Source: Eutrigla gurnardus
Lineage: Eukaryota > Chordata > Actinopteri > Perciformes > Triglidae
Reading direction: 5' to 3'
DNA length: 64,000 nt
NCBI GenBank assembly: GCA_963514095.1
Contig: OY741277.1
Location: 10,835,637-10,899,636, forward strand
Shown here piece by piece: positions 44,480 through 55,910 of the stretch (position 1 is its first letter; the number at the start of each line of letters is the position of its first letter). A program made the position numbers and the translations under genes. The notes below the pieces were generated by a model. The model saw only the letters and a list, made by a program, of their open reading frames with translations, was not told the origin of the DNA and made no database searches.

Positions 44480-44605
44480 TTTGAGCGGTGCATGTTGTAG
44501 TGGTGAGCACTGTCGCCTCAAAGCATCAGGTGTACCCTGCCTTTACCCCAAATGCCAGCTGGGATCAGCTCCAGCCACCCTCAGTAGGATAAGCGGTACA
44601 TGGAT
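44480..44605 (+). mobile_element. short internally deleted copy of the same repeat
   Basis: Head-like GCGGTGCATGTTGTAGTGGT and GTCGCCTCA are joined to the end part GTACCCTGCC, CCAGCTGGGATCAGCTCCAG and AGGATAAGCGGTACATGG. Confidence 0.65.
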
Positions 44606-46027
44606 GTTGGGGTTTTGTGCAATTTAGGTATGACAAAGAAATGATGTTGATTATAGTCCTGAAACACATATTTCAGTATAATGTATTAGCAAAAGCAACA
44701 ACAACAAAACAATTGATCTGAGTTTTGTACATAATGCTTTGATAGATGCTGTGATATCCACATGTTTGATTCATCACAACATTCATCAATACATCCCATT
44801 ATTAGATATTAGTTATATATGTCTGGACCAGTATCTTTGGGTTAATCAATGCAGGACAGGAGCTCACACCACCTCATCACAACAAATATACCATTTAATA
44901 TGATGACAGCCTCCTGGAGCTGGCAGTTTTATACATTTTACACTGTATGTTTGGCAGCATGTTTCACAACTGTGTGTAACTGGATGCATTATAGAGGATA
45001 AGGGCAGTCAAGTTCACTCTGCAAAGCTGACCCATTCACAATACAATCATCCACCATCCACATAATCATATCATCATATCTGGCCCAGAGTTTCAGTCTG
45101 GATGGTCCCTTGAGTTTCTGTCAGTCCAGATGTGCTTCTCACAGTGAGGGAGTTCAGAAAGATTATCTAGGATTTAGTAAACACACATCTATGCAAGTAC
45201 ACACACACACATAGATATTCACACATGCTGACAAATACACACATATTAGAGGGATAAATGACAGTTGATATTTCCTGTATGACATGATTTTCCACTATAA
45301 ATAACCTGGAAAACATATTTTTCTGGTGCTCCTTTTTCTGCCGAATAAAAATTCGGCTCGCAGATATAGTTTGTTGATGAAAGAGACAACATGAGTGTGA
45401 TTTCCAAAACGGTATGGGTGTATATGAGTTTGTCGGCGAGCGAAAGATAGATAAGGGGAGAGATAAAGAGATAAGCAACAGAGCTGCAGGTTGCAAAGTG
45501 GGCAGCTAAACAGAAAGAGGAACAAAAAGACCCGTCGGAAACGCACACAAGCGCATGTACACAGTAACTGCAGGCTACACCTTTGTTCAATCACTATGTG
45601 GTGGAATAAACTCTGGTGGGCCCACATAGAGCGTCACACAGCAGCCATGTTGCCAGTCTTCAGTGAAGAAACATGATTCATCCGGTGAGCCTCGAGCAGC
45701 CACGCTCTGTAAGAGACACACAGAATGTGGTGTTTACCGCCCGCCTCGTCTCCACGCTCAGCCACTGACTGAGATGGTCTGACCTGCCATTTTGTCATCA
45801 TCTGTCAACGCCGCGCTGTAAACAGTGCGTGTTCCAGATAAATCTGAGCTAATCCCCAAATTCTCAGGTCAGCTACCACAGCTGACCCGCACACATATGC
45901 ACACAAACACTCCCCGGCCAGGTTAGCCAGCTTGGCGGGAAGCAGCACACCTGACCCCGCTCTGCTGTTTCCCAGGCCGCGCCATGCCAAGACTAAAGAT
46001 TACCTTTTTTACATGCGCTTGACCAAA
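44606..46027. other. non-coding, possible conserved patch
   Basis: 45640-46020 is GC-richer and free of simple repeats (for example CTGAGCTAATCCCC and CAGCTGACC). It might be a regulatory element; there is no coding support. Confidence 0.35.
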
Positions 46028-46051
46028 CACACACACACACACACACACACG
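46028..46051. repeat. (CA)n microsatellite
   Basis: About 12 CA units. Confidence 0.95.
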
Positions 46052-46699
46052 CATTCTCCCTCTCGGATTCAGTCAGAATCTATCAAACCGGTTTGGCTGG
46101 GCTTGCGATGCCACACCTGACACACTGAAACTCACTCAGGTGTCTCTGCGATATTCTCAGTTGGTCGGAGGAATCTGTAGAGAGTTTATTGCATCAGCTG
46201 CTAGGTGAGGAGACTGAATGTAAGGTGGACATGAGCCAGGAATGACTGAATGAGGGCTGAATACAAAAAAAAGTGGTTGTTGTGAGAAAAACAAGCTAAT
46301 AAAAGACACGCGGGCTTGAAAGGGCGACACAAATTGTGTAAGCATTTACTAACTAGACCACTTTGTCACTAGATTGATTTTTCACAACCGTTGGCAACTA
46401 AATGTTACATGGGGAGATAGGAGAAAAAAATCATTTTGGGTCCATTTTTGAGTTTGGAAATATGGTCTGGATGATGAACCATGAAAACAAAATACATATC
46501 AAAATACAATACTTTTTTTGGGGGTAGAGTTGATTATTTCTTCAACTACACACAATAGTTTTGCATACAAAATCAACTGATATATGCCAATTTCTCTTCA
46601 TATGGTCCCTCCATTTTATGAACGTTATTGTTACCGTTATTGATACCGTAATATAGCATTATAGTATATATTACAATATATTTAATTAAAGAAGATAAT
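46052..46699. other. non-coding, nothing recognised
   Basis: AT-rich sequence without a supported feature. Confidence 0.4.
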
Positions 46700-46873
46700 G
46701 AAAATATGTGAGTGTGAATGGTTGTCTGTCTCTATATGTTGGGCCTGCGATAGACTGGCGACCTGTCCAGGGTGTACCCTGCCTTCGCCCAATGACAGCT
46801 GGGATCGGCTCCAGCCCCCCCGTGACCCTGAATACAGGATAAAGCGGTAGAAAATGGATGGATGGATGGATGA
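46700..46873 (+). mobile_element. 3' half of the dispersed repeat with GGAT tail
   Basis: GTGTGAATGGTTGTCTGTCT, GCGATAGACTGGCGACCTGT, CCAGGGTGTACCCTGCCTTC, CAGCTGGGATCGGCTCCAGC and AGGATAAAGCGGTAGAAAAT, ending in GGATGGATGGATG. It is the best preserved 3' end of the family in this window. Confidence 0.8.
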
Positions 46874-48520
46874 AAATATGTTTCTGGCATCAAGCTCACC
46901 AAGGTTACCATTTAAAGTGTATCATGAAGAAGGTTTAGGGTTGGTCTGTGATTAGTGTATAAATCATACTGGTTTTCTAAATAAATTGTTTATTCACATA
47001 TATTCAAATACATTCAACATAAGAGGGAGTTTAGGGATAGGTCATAGTGGAGTGTTATTAATTCATAATGCATACACAGACCTGGGTCAGTAGGCTACTT
47101 TTGATATTGTTTGCATTGTTTGCTCTGCTATCATCATATCATGAGAGGACATACTTCAAATTTCGTGTAGAGATCACAACTGCTGAACTTAGGTTGCACA
47201 TCATTGTATACTCATATAGAGCTTTACAGATTCACCATAGTTCATCTGGGTGTGGGTGAGAAATTGTTCATTTTTTAACCTTTACCTTAACAGGTTGTCT
47301 CATTGAGAGACTGGGTCTCATTTTCAAGAGAGACCTGTTCATATGTCTCACTTGTTTTGTTTTGTTTTCACCTGCAATTACCTTGTTTAGAGAACCTCAA
47401 TCATTTTCTCCTGATGTTAATTTCACAGTTGCTTGTTCATATTCCTTGTTCCCTCGGGTCATTCTGCATTTCTTTTTACAGTTTATATAATTGGCAGCAG
47501 AGAATTATGGGTATAGGAGAAAATACAACTTCGGACAAAATGCACAATACCAAGACCATGAAACTGACCATTATTTATTGTATTATTTACCTGCTGTGAC
47601 ATATCAAAACAATTCTCATAATGTCTACACACATAAACAAGGATGGACAGGACACACACGCGCAAAGAAGCATCGTAACTTAAAGGCACCACTCAGCCCC
47701 TGCAAGCCACCATCCAATTAAATCAAGCCATTTCTGCAGCTGTGATTTATCGGTCAATTAGACGAATGGACAGGAAAAAACATTACGCTCATAAATAAAA
47801 AATGGAATCTATCAATATAAAATATAAGACAATACATTTGTGGCCAAAGTAAACGATTAAATTCAGAGTGGGTGAGAGGGAACATAGAAATGTTTTGTCC
47901 TGCTATCATATCCACATTTACAGAAGCATTAATCTATTTTGTAATGACTAGGAGCAAAAATACACTCATCTATAGTATATAAGTGTTAATATATCATTGG
48001 ATGATCAAGTCTTTATGGTTAAAATCTAGAAGAAAAAAAGTGAGGAAATGAGAATAAGATAAGAAATTAGAATCATGTGATATTTTCATGAATTCTGCAC
48101 TTTTGAGACAACAGTTATATTACTAAGGTAGACTCCTCTCTATCAACACCTCTTGAAGGTGTTCCAACTAATTTGTTAACATTTAAAACTGGGAACTTGG
48201 TTGGACAAAAAAAGTCAAGCATCTTATTGGAACTTTAGTCAAGAAACACACTGGCTTTTACATATAAAATGTAGATATGAAATATTTACATATTTCAATA
48301 ATTGATTAGGCCTACAGGTGTCACCTACTGTATGCAGACTCAGACTGGATAAATAAGTCTATTTTATTATGGCAATCAGTAAACAAAAGTTAACAGAAGC
48401 TTTTACCGTATTTTAAAACATTACTGACGTGAAGATGCTGTTTTCCAGAAAGGTATTGTGGTATAACAGTTGGTGGTACGTTAGTGTGTTGTGCAGCAGT
48501 GGCCTGACGGTTGTATTTGT
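46874..48520. other. non-coding, no gene supported
   Basis: AT-rich. A 63-codon frame at 47068-47259 and a 98-codon frame at 47303-47599 have hydrophobic parts but no recognised domain or splice support. Confidence 0.4.
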
Positions 48521-48708
48521 TTTTATCTTCAGATGGAGCAACACTAAATATGGACAATTGTCCTCATCACAAAACCCAACTGGCCCAGCTACCTGCCGTT
48601 CATCCAACGGTTTCCCAGAGTGGCTCCACAGATGGCCAGGAGGCTTTTCTCTAGTTTCTCCTTTCATTACTCTTGTTCTTCTTCTGCCTCCTCCTCTAGC
48701 TCCTCTTT

Positions 48709-49181
48709 GTGCTTTCATCATGCTCTTCCTCTTGCTCTTCTTCTAGCTCCTCCTCTTCCTATTCTTCTTGCTCTTCTACTAGCTCTTCCTCTTGCTCTTC
48801 TTCTAGCTCCTCCTCTTCCTATTCTTCTTGATTTTCTACTAGCTCCTCCTCTTGCTCTTCTTCTTGCTCCTCCTCTTCCTATTCTTCTTGCTCTTCTACT
48901 AGCTCCTCCTCTTGCTCTTCTTCTAGCTCCTCCTCTTCCTATTCTTCTTGCTTTTCTACTAGCTCCTCCTCTTGCTCTTCTTCTTGCTCCTCCTCTTCCT
49001 ATTCTTCTTGCTCTTCTTCTAGCTCCTCCTCTTCCTATTCTTCTTGCTTTTCTACTAGTTCCTCCTCTTGCTCTTCTTCTTGCTCCTCCTCTTCCTATTC
49101 TTCTTGCTTTTCTACTAGCTCCTCCTCTTGCTCTTCTTCTAGCTCCTCCTCTTCCTATTATTCTTGCTCTTCTACTAGCTC
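48709..49181 (+). repeat. 60-bp pyrimidine-rich minisatellite
   Basis: Tandem copies of a 60-bp unit (with one 36-bp partial unit) of AGCTCCTCCTCTTGCTCTTC type with TATTCTTCTTGC. Since 60 and 36 are multiples of 3, reading frames are preserved through the array. One frame is Leu/Pro/Ala-rich and open for 228 codons (48620-49306, no ATG at its start). Another is Ser/Cys/Tyr-rich and broken by one TGA near 48830. Confidence 0.9.
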
Positions 49182-49227
49182 CCCCACCCCAGAGTCAGAG
49201 GAGAAACACTGGACTTGTGTGCGGTGA

Positions 49228-49855
49228 GATGATCCAACCAGAATCACCCTTAGAAAGCTGCAGAGGGAAAACTCCTCAACCTCTAACCAACCCAGGGAGC
49301 CTTTGACAGCATCCACCCCTAAAACACCTGAGGCACCCAGTGAATCTCAGCCATTGTATAAGAGCCCCGAGGCGGACTGGGTGCGCAACTTGAGGCTGTT
49401 GATGAAGAAAAGAAACCAGGTTGGCAGCAGGTGGCGCAAGAGAGCTGCTGAACCTGAGGGTAAGTCTTCAGGTAAGGCTATTGTTCTTCACCTTGAATTT
49501 GAATTTCGTTGTTTTTTTTGTCACTGAATTTAACTGAACTGAATTGTAATAAATTTGAATATCATTTTTAATTTGCTTTGAATTTATCTGAATCAAAAAT
49601 GTTGAAATTATTTGAATTGATTTACTTGACTTTATTTTAGTTGAATTTGTATTTTAAATGTGTTGAATCACTTGAACGGATTTTCTAAAAAAAAATACAT
49701 TTCTTTGAATTTCATTATTTTCATATTGATGGTGAATTAATACATTTTAATTGCTTTGATTAGAATTGAATGGGACATAATTATATTGAATTGTATATTG
49801 AACAGACCATGCTCGTGTCCTTGCACCAAGACTCTGGGTGTCTGCACAGAATTAG
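49228..49855 (+). pseudogene. possible two-exon gene fragment
   Basis: A frame just downstream of the minisatellite is open from after TGA at 49225-49227. It is basic and Pro/Ser-rich (for example STPKTPEAPSESQPLYKS, WVRNLRLLMKKRN) and reaches a near-perfect donor GAGG|GTAAGT at 49459. An acceptor TATTGAACAG|AC at 49805 continues the phase-1 frame for about 16 codons to TAG at 49853-49855. No ATG opens it, and in-frame stops separate it from the Ser-rich repeat. It could be a decayed gene, a 3' end of an unseen transcript, or chance. I do not recognise the protein. Confidence 0.25.
49488..49800. repeat. degenerate TTGAATTT-rich tract
   Basis: TTGAATTT, CTGAATTG and similar words recur about every 10-20 bases. 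This suggests an old, decayed tandem repeat within the putative intron. Confidence 0.5.
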
Positions 49856-50089
49856 TGCGATGTGGGGGGTGATGTGAGAACCTCCAACATGTTTGGCCTC
49901 CCAGTGAAGTTCCTGTGTGCAGAAGGAAAACGATGGCAACACCATGTCAAGGAGGTTCACGACACCCACTCTAAACCAAGGAGAGCCTGCAGTGACAAGG
50001 ACCTCAGTGCAGGCGTCCACAGGGGGACTTGTTCATATTCTCAGGCATCAGAAGAATTGTAGTGTTAAAAGCTGTAATAGTAGCATTAG

Positions 50090-50365
50090 TAACTAGGAAC
50101 AACCCGCCAAGGGGTCCAAAAAAGGGGGTAAAAGGTTATTAGTAGCAGAAGGAGTTGCATTGAAGATGGAGAAAGAAGAGATGAGAAGAAACAAGAAAAA
50201 CAAAGAGAAGACACAAGAAAATAAGAGAAGGGAAGGAACAAGACGGGAAATACAAATCAAAGATGAGAGGAGAAAACTGCAGAGGAGAGGACAAGAAATG
50301 TAAAGAGGCAATAAAAGAAAATAAGAAGCAGGAAAAGAAGAGAGGGAAGGAAGGAAGGAAGTGTG
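50090..50365. repeat. purine-rich tract
   Basis: Nearly all A and G on the plus strand (GAGAAGAAACAAGAAAAACA type). No clear period. Confidence 0.7.
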
Positions 50366-52414
50366 ATCTCGTGTTACCAGATGTAGATTCATGCAGTGAT
50401 CTGTTTACCTAATTTTAAGTTTTTAACTGGAACCTTGAAACTTGAAAAGGTAAATATCAATGTATGTAATATTGTTTTTGCAGAATGATACACATTCATC
50501 TGCTCACCTTTATTCTCTTGAGGATGTAAGTGTTATTCCCTTTGTCTGCATTTGATTTTAGTGAAATGAGAGGAGATTTAAAGAAGAGACATGAATAACA
50601 AGAAAAGCAAAGATGATAAAAAAGAAGAGAGGAGTAAATGAAACATGGAGAAACAACAAAAGAGAGAATGTATTATATTGACTAATTTAATGTTAGTGGC
50701 AGGACTTATTGAATGATGAATATATGATCTTAGTCATCAAACCAAGTAACTTACCAAATTAATACCTACCATCAAACTATACCTACCAAAGAAAATGACT
50801 GAGACTATGTGCAGAATTCAATAAGTCAGAGCCTGCACATTCTTCTATCACTTGAGAATGACAGATTTTTTTCTTATCTTCAGTTGATTCATTTATGGTA
50901 AAAATGAAATGGAATGAAATATAAGCTCTTTTATACATGCATTGAGCTTCAATAGCATACAAAGATATTCATTAGGCTAGTGCTGTATGATGTATTGGTG
51001 CAAACAAATGTAGAATATTAATGTTGTGTGAAATGTTGTGCGTAAGATGAAATATACGACAAATCCCATTGAAAGTTTTTTACGCCATCTTTTAAAAATG
51101 GTAGAATCTACTCAGTATATCTCTTTTCAATGTAGTCTGTATCTTTTTCAATATTTCTACAGTCAGTATTCAATTTAAAAGACATATTAGAATCTATATT
51201 GGCATCTTTTAGAATGATTTGTTTTGTACTGGTTGATACTTCTGTTCCATCAGAAATAGAAAGATGCTACTGCACGACTGAGTACAAAATAACTCAAGAA
51301 CACGGCAGGAAAGCAGTATTTTCAATGTTCCCTTACCGTCACCAGACGACAGTAATGGAGACAAAGTTCAGGAGTGATTGTGATGGCGTCTGGACTGAAG
51401 GCTTAAAACTGAAAACAGAAACGCTGTAATACGTTTGACTTATCTTCGAGTGTCACACTAAAAAGGAATGTGACAGTATTCATGGGGCTTGTTGAGACAA
51501 GTCTCTGTGCGACTGGAGAGGGTTGGTACAGAGTTTCATTCACAGCAGGACCAGGTCTCATGGTGCTGACAGACTCATGCATCCGAGTCTTCGTTCAGTG
51601 AATTTGAAGTCTCCTTGAAGAAATCATCACCTTTCACTGGAGAGTATTTTTCTCACAATAACCTCAATCTTGTTCCCAATGAAGAGGAATCAGTTTATCT
51701 GGTCTGGGGTCAGAGTACTAAATATGAGACTCCATAATAACCATAAAGTCACTTAGAAAATAGGAAATACTGGCCAATACTGTCAAACTAGGAACTGAAG
51801 ATAGGCAGAGCATGGACCAGTAAACGAATGCTTTTTCCTTCATCATTCTTTTTTAAATTTTGATATTTATTATTCTCAAAATTGGGCTTTCTGTTTAAAA
51901 AAAATGCATCAAAACACTGGGGAAAAAACTGCAAGACAAAAGACCCAGATGCTGTTAGACACAGAAGAACCATGTAGGATTGAGGTCAGTGCCCATATCC
52001 TGACAATAGCTCTATGGTAGGCTACACAAATGTCTGTAATATTTTTACATTATGTGGAACATCATTAGGTGGAACATTCATTGTGGTGGTTGTCAACCTG
52101 TCATGTCAACCTGAATTAAGCTCAATCAAGCATTTCACATGCTGGATATGCTAATATCCAAAACTATCGTGTTTGTTGTCCCCCGTACCCAAATGGTTCA
52201 ATCGCAGTAGTAGCACCGCAGAGTCTGATTGGCTTGCACTGATATTCTAGGCGATGCTGGCCAATCAGAGGCAGCGCAGGGCGGTTTCTTAACTTACTGC
52301 TAACTGCTACAGCTAATTTTGCCAAATGTTCCTTATCCCAGAGTAACAAATAATCTTGGACTACTGCATGGACATTTCCTAGCTGGAATAGCGGGATGTT
52401 TTGCTGTTCTTTCA
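50366..52414. other. non-coding, no gene supported
   Basis: AT-rich. Two CCAAT boxes in opposite orientation (CTGATTGGCT at about 52218 and GGCCAATCAGAGG at about 52258) might belong to a promoter, but no transcript is apparent. Confidence 0.4.
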
Positions 52415-52462
52415 AATCAAATCAAATCAGACTTTATTTATATGGCACTTTTCATACATTTG
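52415..52462 (+). mobile_element. short dispersed repeat end
   Basis: CAAATCAAATCAAATCAGAC followed by TTTATTTATATGGCACTTTT. This is a common terminal sequence of teleost dispersed repeats, and nothing else of the element is visible. Confidence 0.5.
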
Positions 52463-53752
52463 TTTCCATTCTGCCAACATGGCGTGGATGCCGCGGATGC
52501 CGCATTTGTCAGGTATCGTTAATTATCTTGAATGAATGAACAACATCAAGATTAAGCCATACATTAGTACAAGTATGAATAACGCCGAAGTTCCTGGGAC
52601 TTGAACAACAAAATGTAACGTGACCTTTATTGATGTAATTAGTAACACTGTGATTGAAAAATCTCAATGTCTCCCATGTAAAAGGTCAACTTCACCAAGT
52701 TCCTGGCTGGAGGCCTTAAAAGCAAATTGCACACTACACACACCAGTGTGCATGTCTTCCTCCCGGCAGTTAACATTTGCTGAGAGACGAAATCATTTGT
52801 TCAGGTGGACAGTTTTTACAGTGTAGAGGAGGAGGGAGAGTCCGGGGAAGAAAGAGTAGAATGATGACCGAAAGCATGAAAGGGAAGGAAAGTGTTGGGA
52901 CAGAACCTTTTTATGTTTATTTTATATTTTTCAAGAAAATAAAAGCAAGCGAGTGAGACAATGCTGTAACATAGACTTAGACACAACAAATCATCGACAC
53001 TTCTACAAATGTGCTGAATCATGAAAATGCTGACATCAGTGAGGGTTTTGCTGTCAGTCATAACACGTACATTGTGGGAAAAGTTGAGAAAGCCATGTTC
53101 AACTTGTTTCCATTGAAACAGCCCAAAGTCTCATATTCACATGTATTGTTATTTAGAACCAGCAATCAAAACATAAAGTTGTTAAAATTATGATTGATCA
53201 AATTTTCTGTTGATCAAGTAATTTATTGGTTGGAACTAATTATTTCAGGCTAATTCCCACATCAAATGGCACCAAAACTGGTAATATTGTGATCATTGTC
53301 TTCTTAACCAGAGTTGCTTCCTAGTCACCAGCAAAATGATTATTATACCAAAAAAATAATGGATGAATTAATCCCAATGTAATCACTAAATCTGATATAA
53401 ATAGTAAAATATACTGTTTGTGAAAACATAAAATAAAATGACAATCAGTTAGAAAATGAAAGAATGAGAGTGTCACATTCTGAATCCATAATGGTCACAT
53501 GATATGTGTGATAAGGCCCAGACATGTCATGACGTTCTCATTATTCACACATATATATCTATATGTGACACTCCAGAACGCTCATTACCCTCTCAACATG
53601 GCGTCCTGTCTGCTCATTAGGTTTGTCTGTTCGGGCCATCACAGTAACCTTTCTCTTCTCCCCCTCCCTCTCTTTTCATTCAACATACCAATGGAGTCAA
53701 AGTATCATACCAGCACCTCAGCTGAGACACACTAAAGTCACACATGGCGAAG
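52463..53752. other. non-coding, no gene supported
   Basis: AT-rich unique-looking sequence with no supported feature. Confidence 0.4.
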
Positions 53753-53755
53753 CGC

Positions 53756-53825
<70 letters not shown>
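53753..53825. repeat. (CA)n microsatellite
   Basis: Perfect CA repeat, about 34 units. Confidence 0.97.
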
Positions 53826-53827
<2 letters not shown>

Positions 53828-55452
53828 TCTTTCGAGTTAGTAATGGGTGTCTCTGATAGGCCAACCAGTAGACTTAAAATAGACACACCTCTTACAGCAT
53901 ATCAGCTGACAGCGAGCCAAGCTGACACTGAACAGTAATTCACCATCACTAACCCAAGACCACATGCTTTTAGTCTTACAGCTGTAGAAGCAGGAAGGAG
54001 AAGCTGTAAATACTTTGTAAGCTCTGAATTTAAACCTCTGCTATGTTCTGTTATTCTGAAAACTGATTTTCACAAATCTCAATAAAAACAAATAAGCTAG
54101 ACATAGGCTACACTTTATTCTGGGGACCCTTCCAATACCCTCAGAAATATGTATTGTGAATTAAAATGCATTTTTTTCTCGCAAATCACTTATAATTGGA
54201 AGTAATATAAGAGATGCTCTGTTTTGACACAAGGAAACTCATGCTGGATACATAATGTAAATTCTGTTAGCTTATAAGTGCTATACCTGCTGTTTCTATC
54301 CAGAATAACAGCTACTGTTGCTCCCAGTGTTTTCTTAGGAACAAGTGTCACGCAACGGATTTAACAGCGTTACACATCTGTTTGCTTTTTGGGGTTATTC
54401 TCGTAACTGTGTGTGTAACTAGTTGAGAGGTCAGAGCACTCTACTAGATTATTAGTTAAGGAACATTTCTAAAGAAGTGGGCGGCATTAATAACAACACA
54501 ATTCTATTTCTGGATTCTGACTTTCATGTGGGAAAATGAAAGGAAATCAGACTGTTTCTAAATAAGTACATTTCCCAGACTCAGGCTTGTCATGAATGAC
54601 CTCTCATTACTGTCAGTCAGTCAGAGAGAGATATGTTCTAAAAGCCTTAAACTAATCCACCCTCAACCTACTGATCCACAAATACACATTTGTATTGAAT
54701 GCTATGGGTCGTACATTAGTTAACTATTTTATTTTCTGTTTTACAAAGGCAAGAAGGCTAATTAAGTCTTTTATTATGGTTGTATCTGCCATTTGTGACC
54801 CAGACGAAGTTATAAATATTATCTCCTCCACTTTACATTAAGCGTTGTACTTTGTGCATGAAGGTAATTTCAGTCTTTCTAAGTACATAATGTCACATAA
54901 TTTAAACTGTGATTTCCATGATTGTGATATTTGAGTAGCATGAAATAGACCACACACTTTCTCAATCAAAATGAAACTTCAGAACACAGACATTGTGAAT
55001 TCAAGAACTAAAGTAATGTTAAATCAATATTGAATTTAAAAGGTGTAGAACGTCTGAGTTATTTGATTTTCTTTGTCCTCTTACATGTTTTTACTGACTC
55101 CTACTCTACTAACATAATCATTCTTGGACTTCGACTCCCGTTTGAATCGTATTTGGCAAATCTGTTCAGTGGTGCTCTTTGAGTGGGTGTGTGGTCAAAT
55201 AATATTTGTTAGTCTGATGTGGTGGTTTTCTTACAACTAAAGCATTTAGTCATACTTAAGTGTCAAATTTAACCTATTCATTGTCCTACCACCTCTGCAA
55301 AAAAAACACATTTGTTGTGGATTATGAGGCAGTGCTGTGCATTCATTATACACCCATTAACTTTGCAAGAGAACAACAATTGGCCAGAAGCTTTGCCAGA
55401 TCATAAAACATAACATTTTCCTGTAACAAACTCTTTTGAGACGAGAAAATAG
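53826..55452. other. non-coding, nothing recognised
   Basis: AT-rich sequence without a supported gene. Confidence 0.4.
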
Positions 55453-55910
55453 TTGAAGAAAACAGGCCCAAACAAGAGACACAGTCTTGGAGCCTTATCA
55501 CATTACAACAAACCATCTGCTAGAACTTTGGGTCTTTATTTGATTCTGGCCCTTGTGTTGATGACCAAGGTCATAAAGGTGGTTGTTCAGCCATTCTTCT
55601 TTCAACTTAATTCAATATTTTTTCAGATATCTTCTTATCCTTTGAGGATTTACTCAGGGTTTTATATGCTTACAATTGTAATTCCCTGCAGGTATTACCA
55701 AGGCTTCCCTCCATCGCCTTAAATTGGTCCAAAATGCTGCAACAAGGATTATCACTGGTTCAAGAAAACAAGATCATATAACTCCAATGCAAACCTCCCT
55801 GCATTGCCTTTCCATTTTCGCATTGCTTCTAAAATACTATTGTTGACCTTCAAGGCTTTTTAAATAACCAGGCCCCTTCTGATATGACAAATCTATTAAC
55901 CCCTTATGAC
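55453..55910 (+). pseudogene. L2-like LINE reverse transcriptase remnant
   Basis: Broken translation shows the C-terminal part of a fish L2-type reverse transcriptase: LGALSHYNKPSARTLG at about 55484-55530, FFFQL at about 55598, then after frameshifts ASLHRLKLVQNAATRIITGS and RKQDHITPMQTSLHC at 55704-55806, followed by FKALN-type remains. The QNAA block and the order of segments are characteristic. Several frameshifts and stops make it dead, and the 5' parts of the element are missing. Confidence 0.8.
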
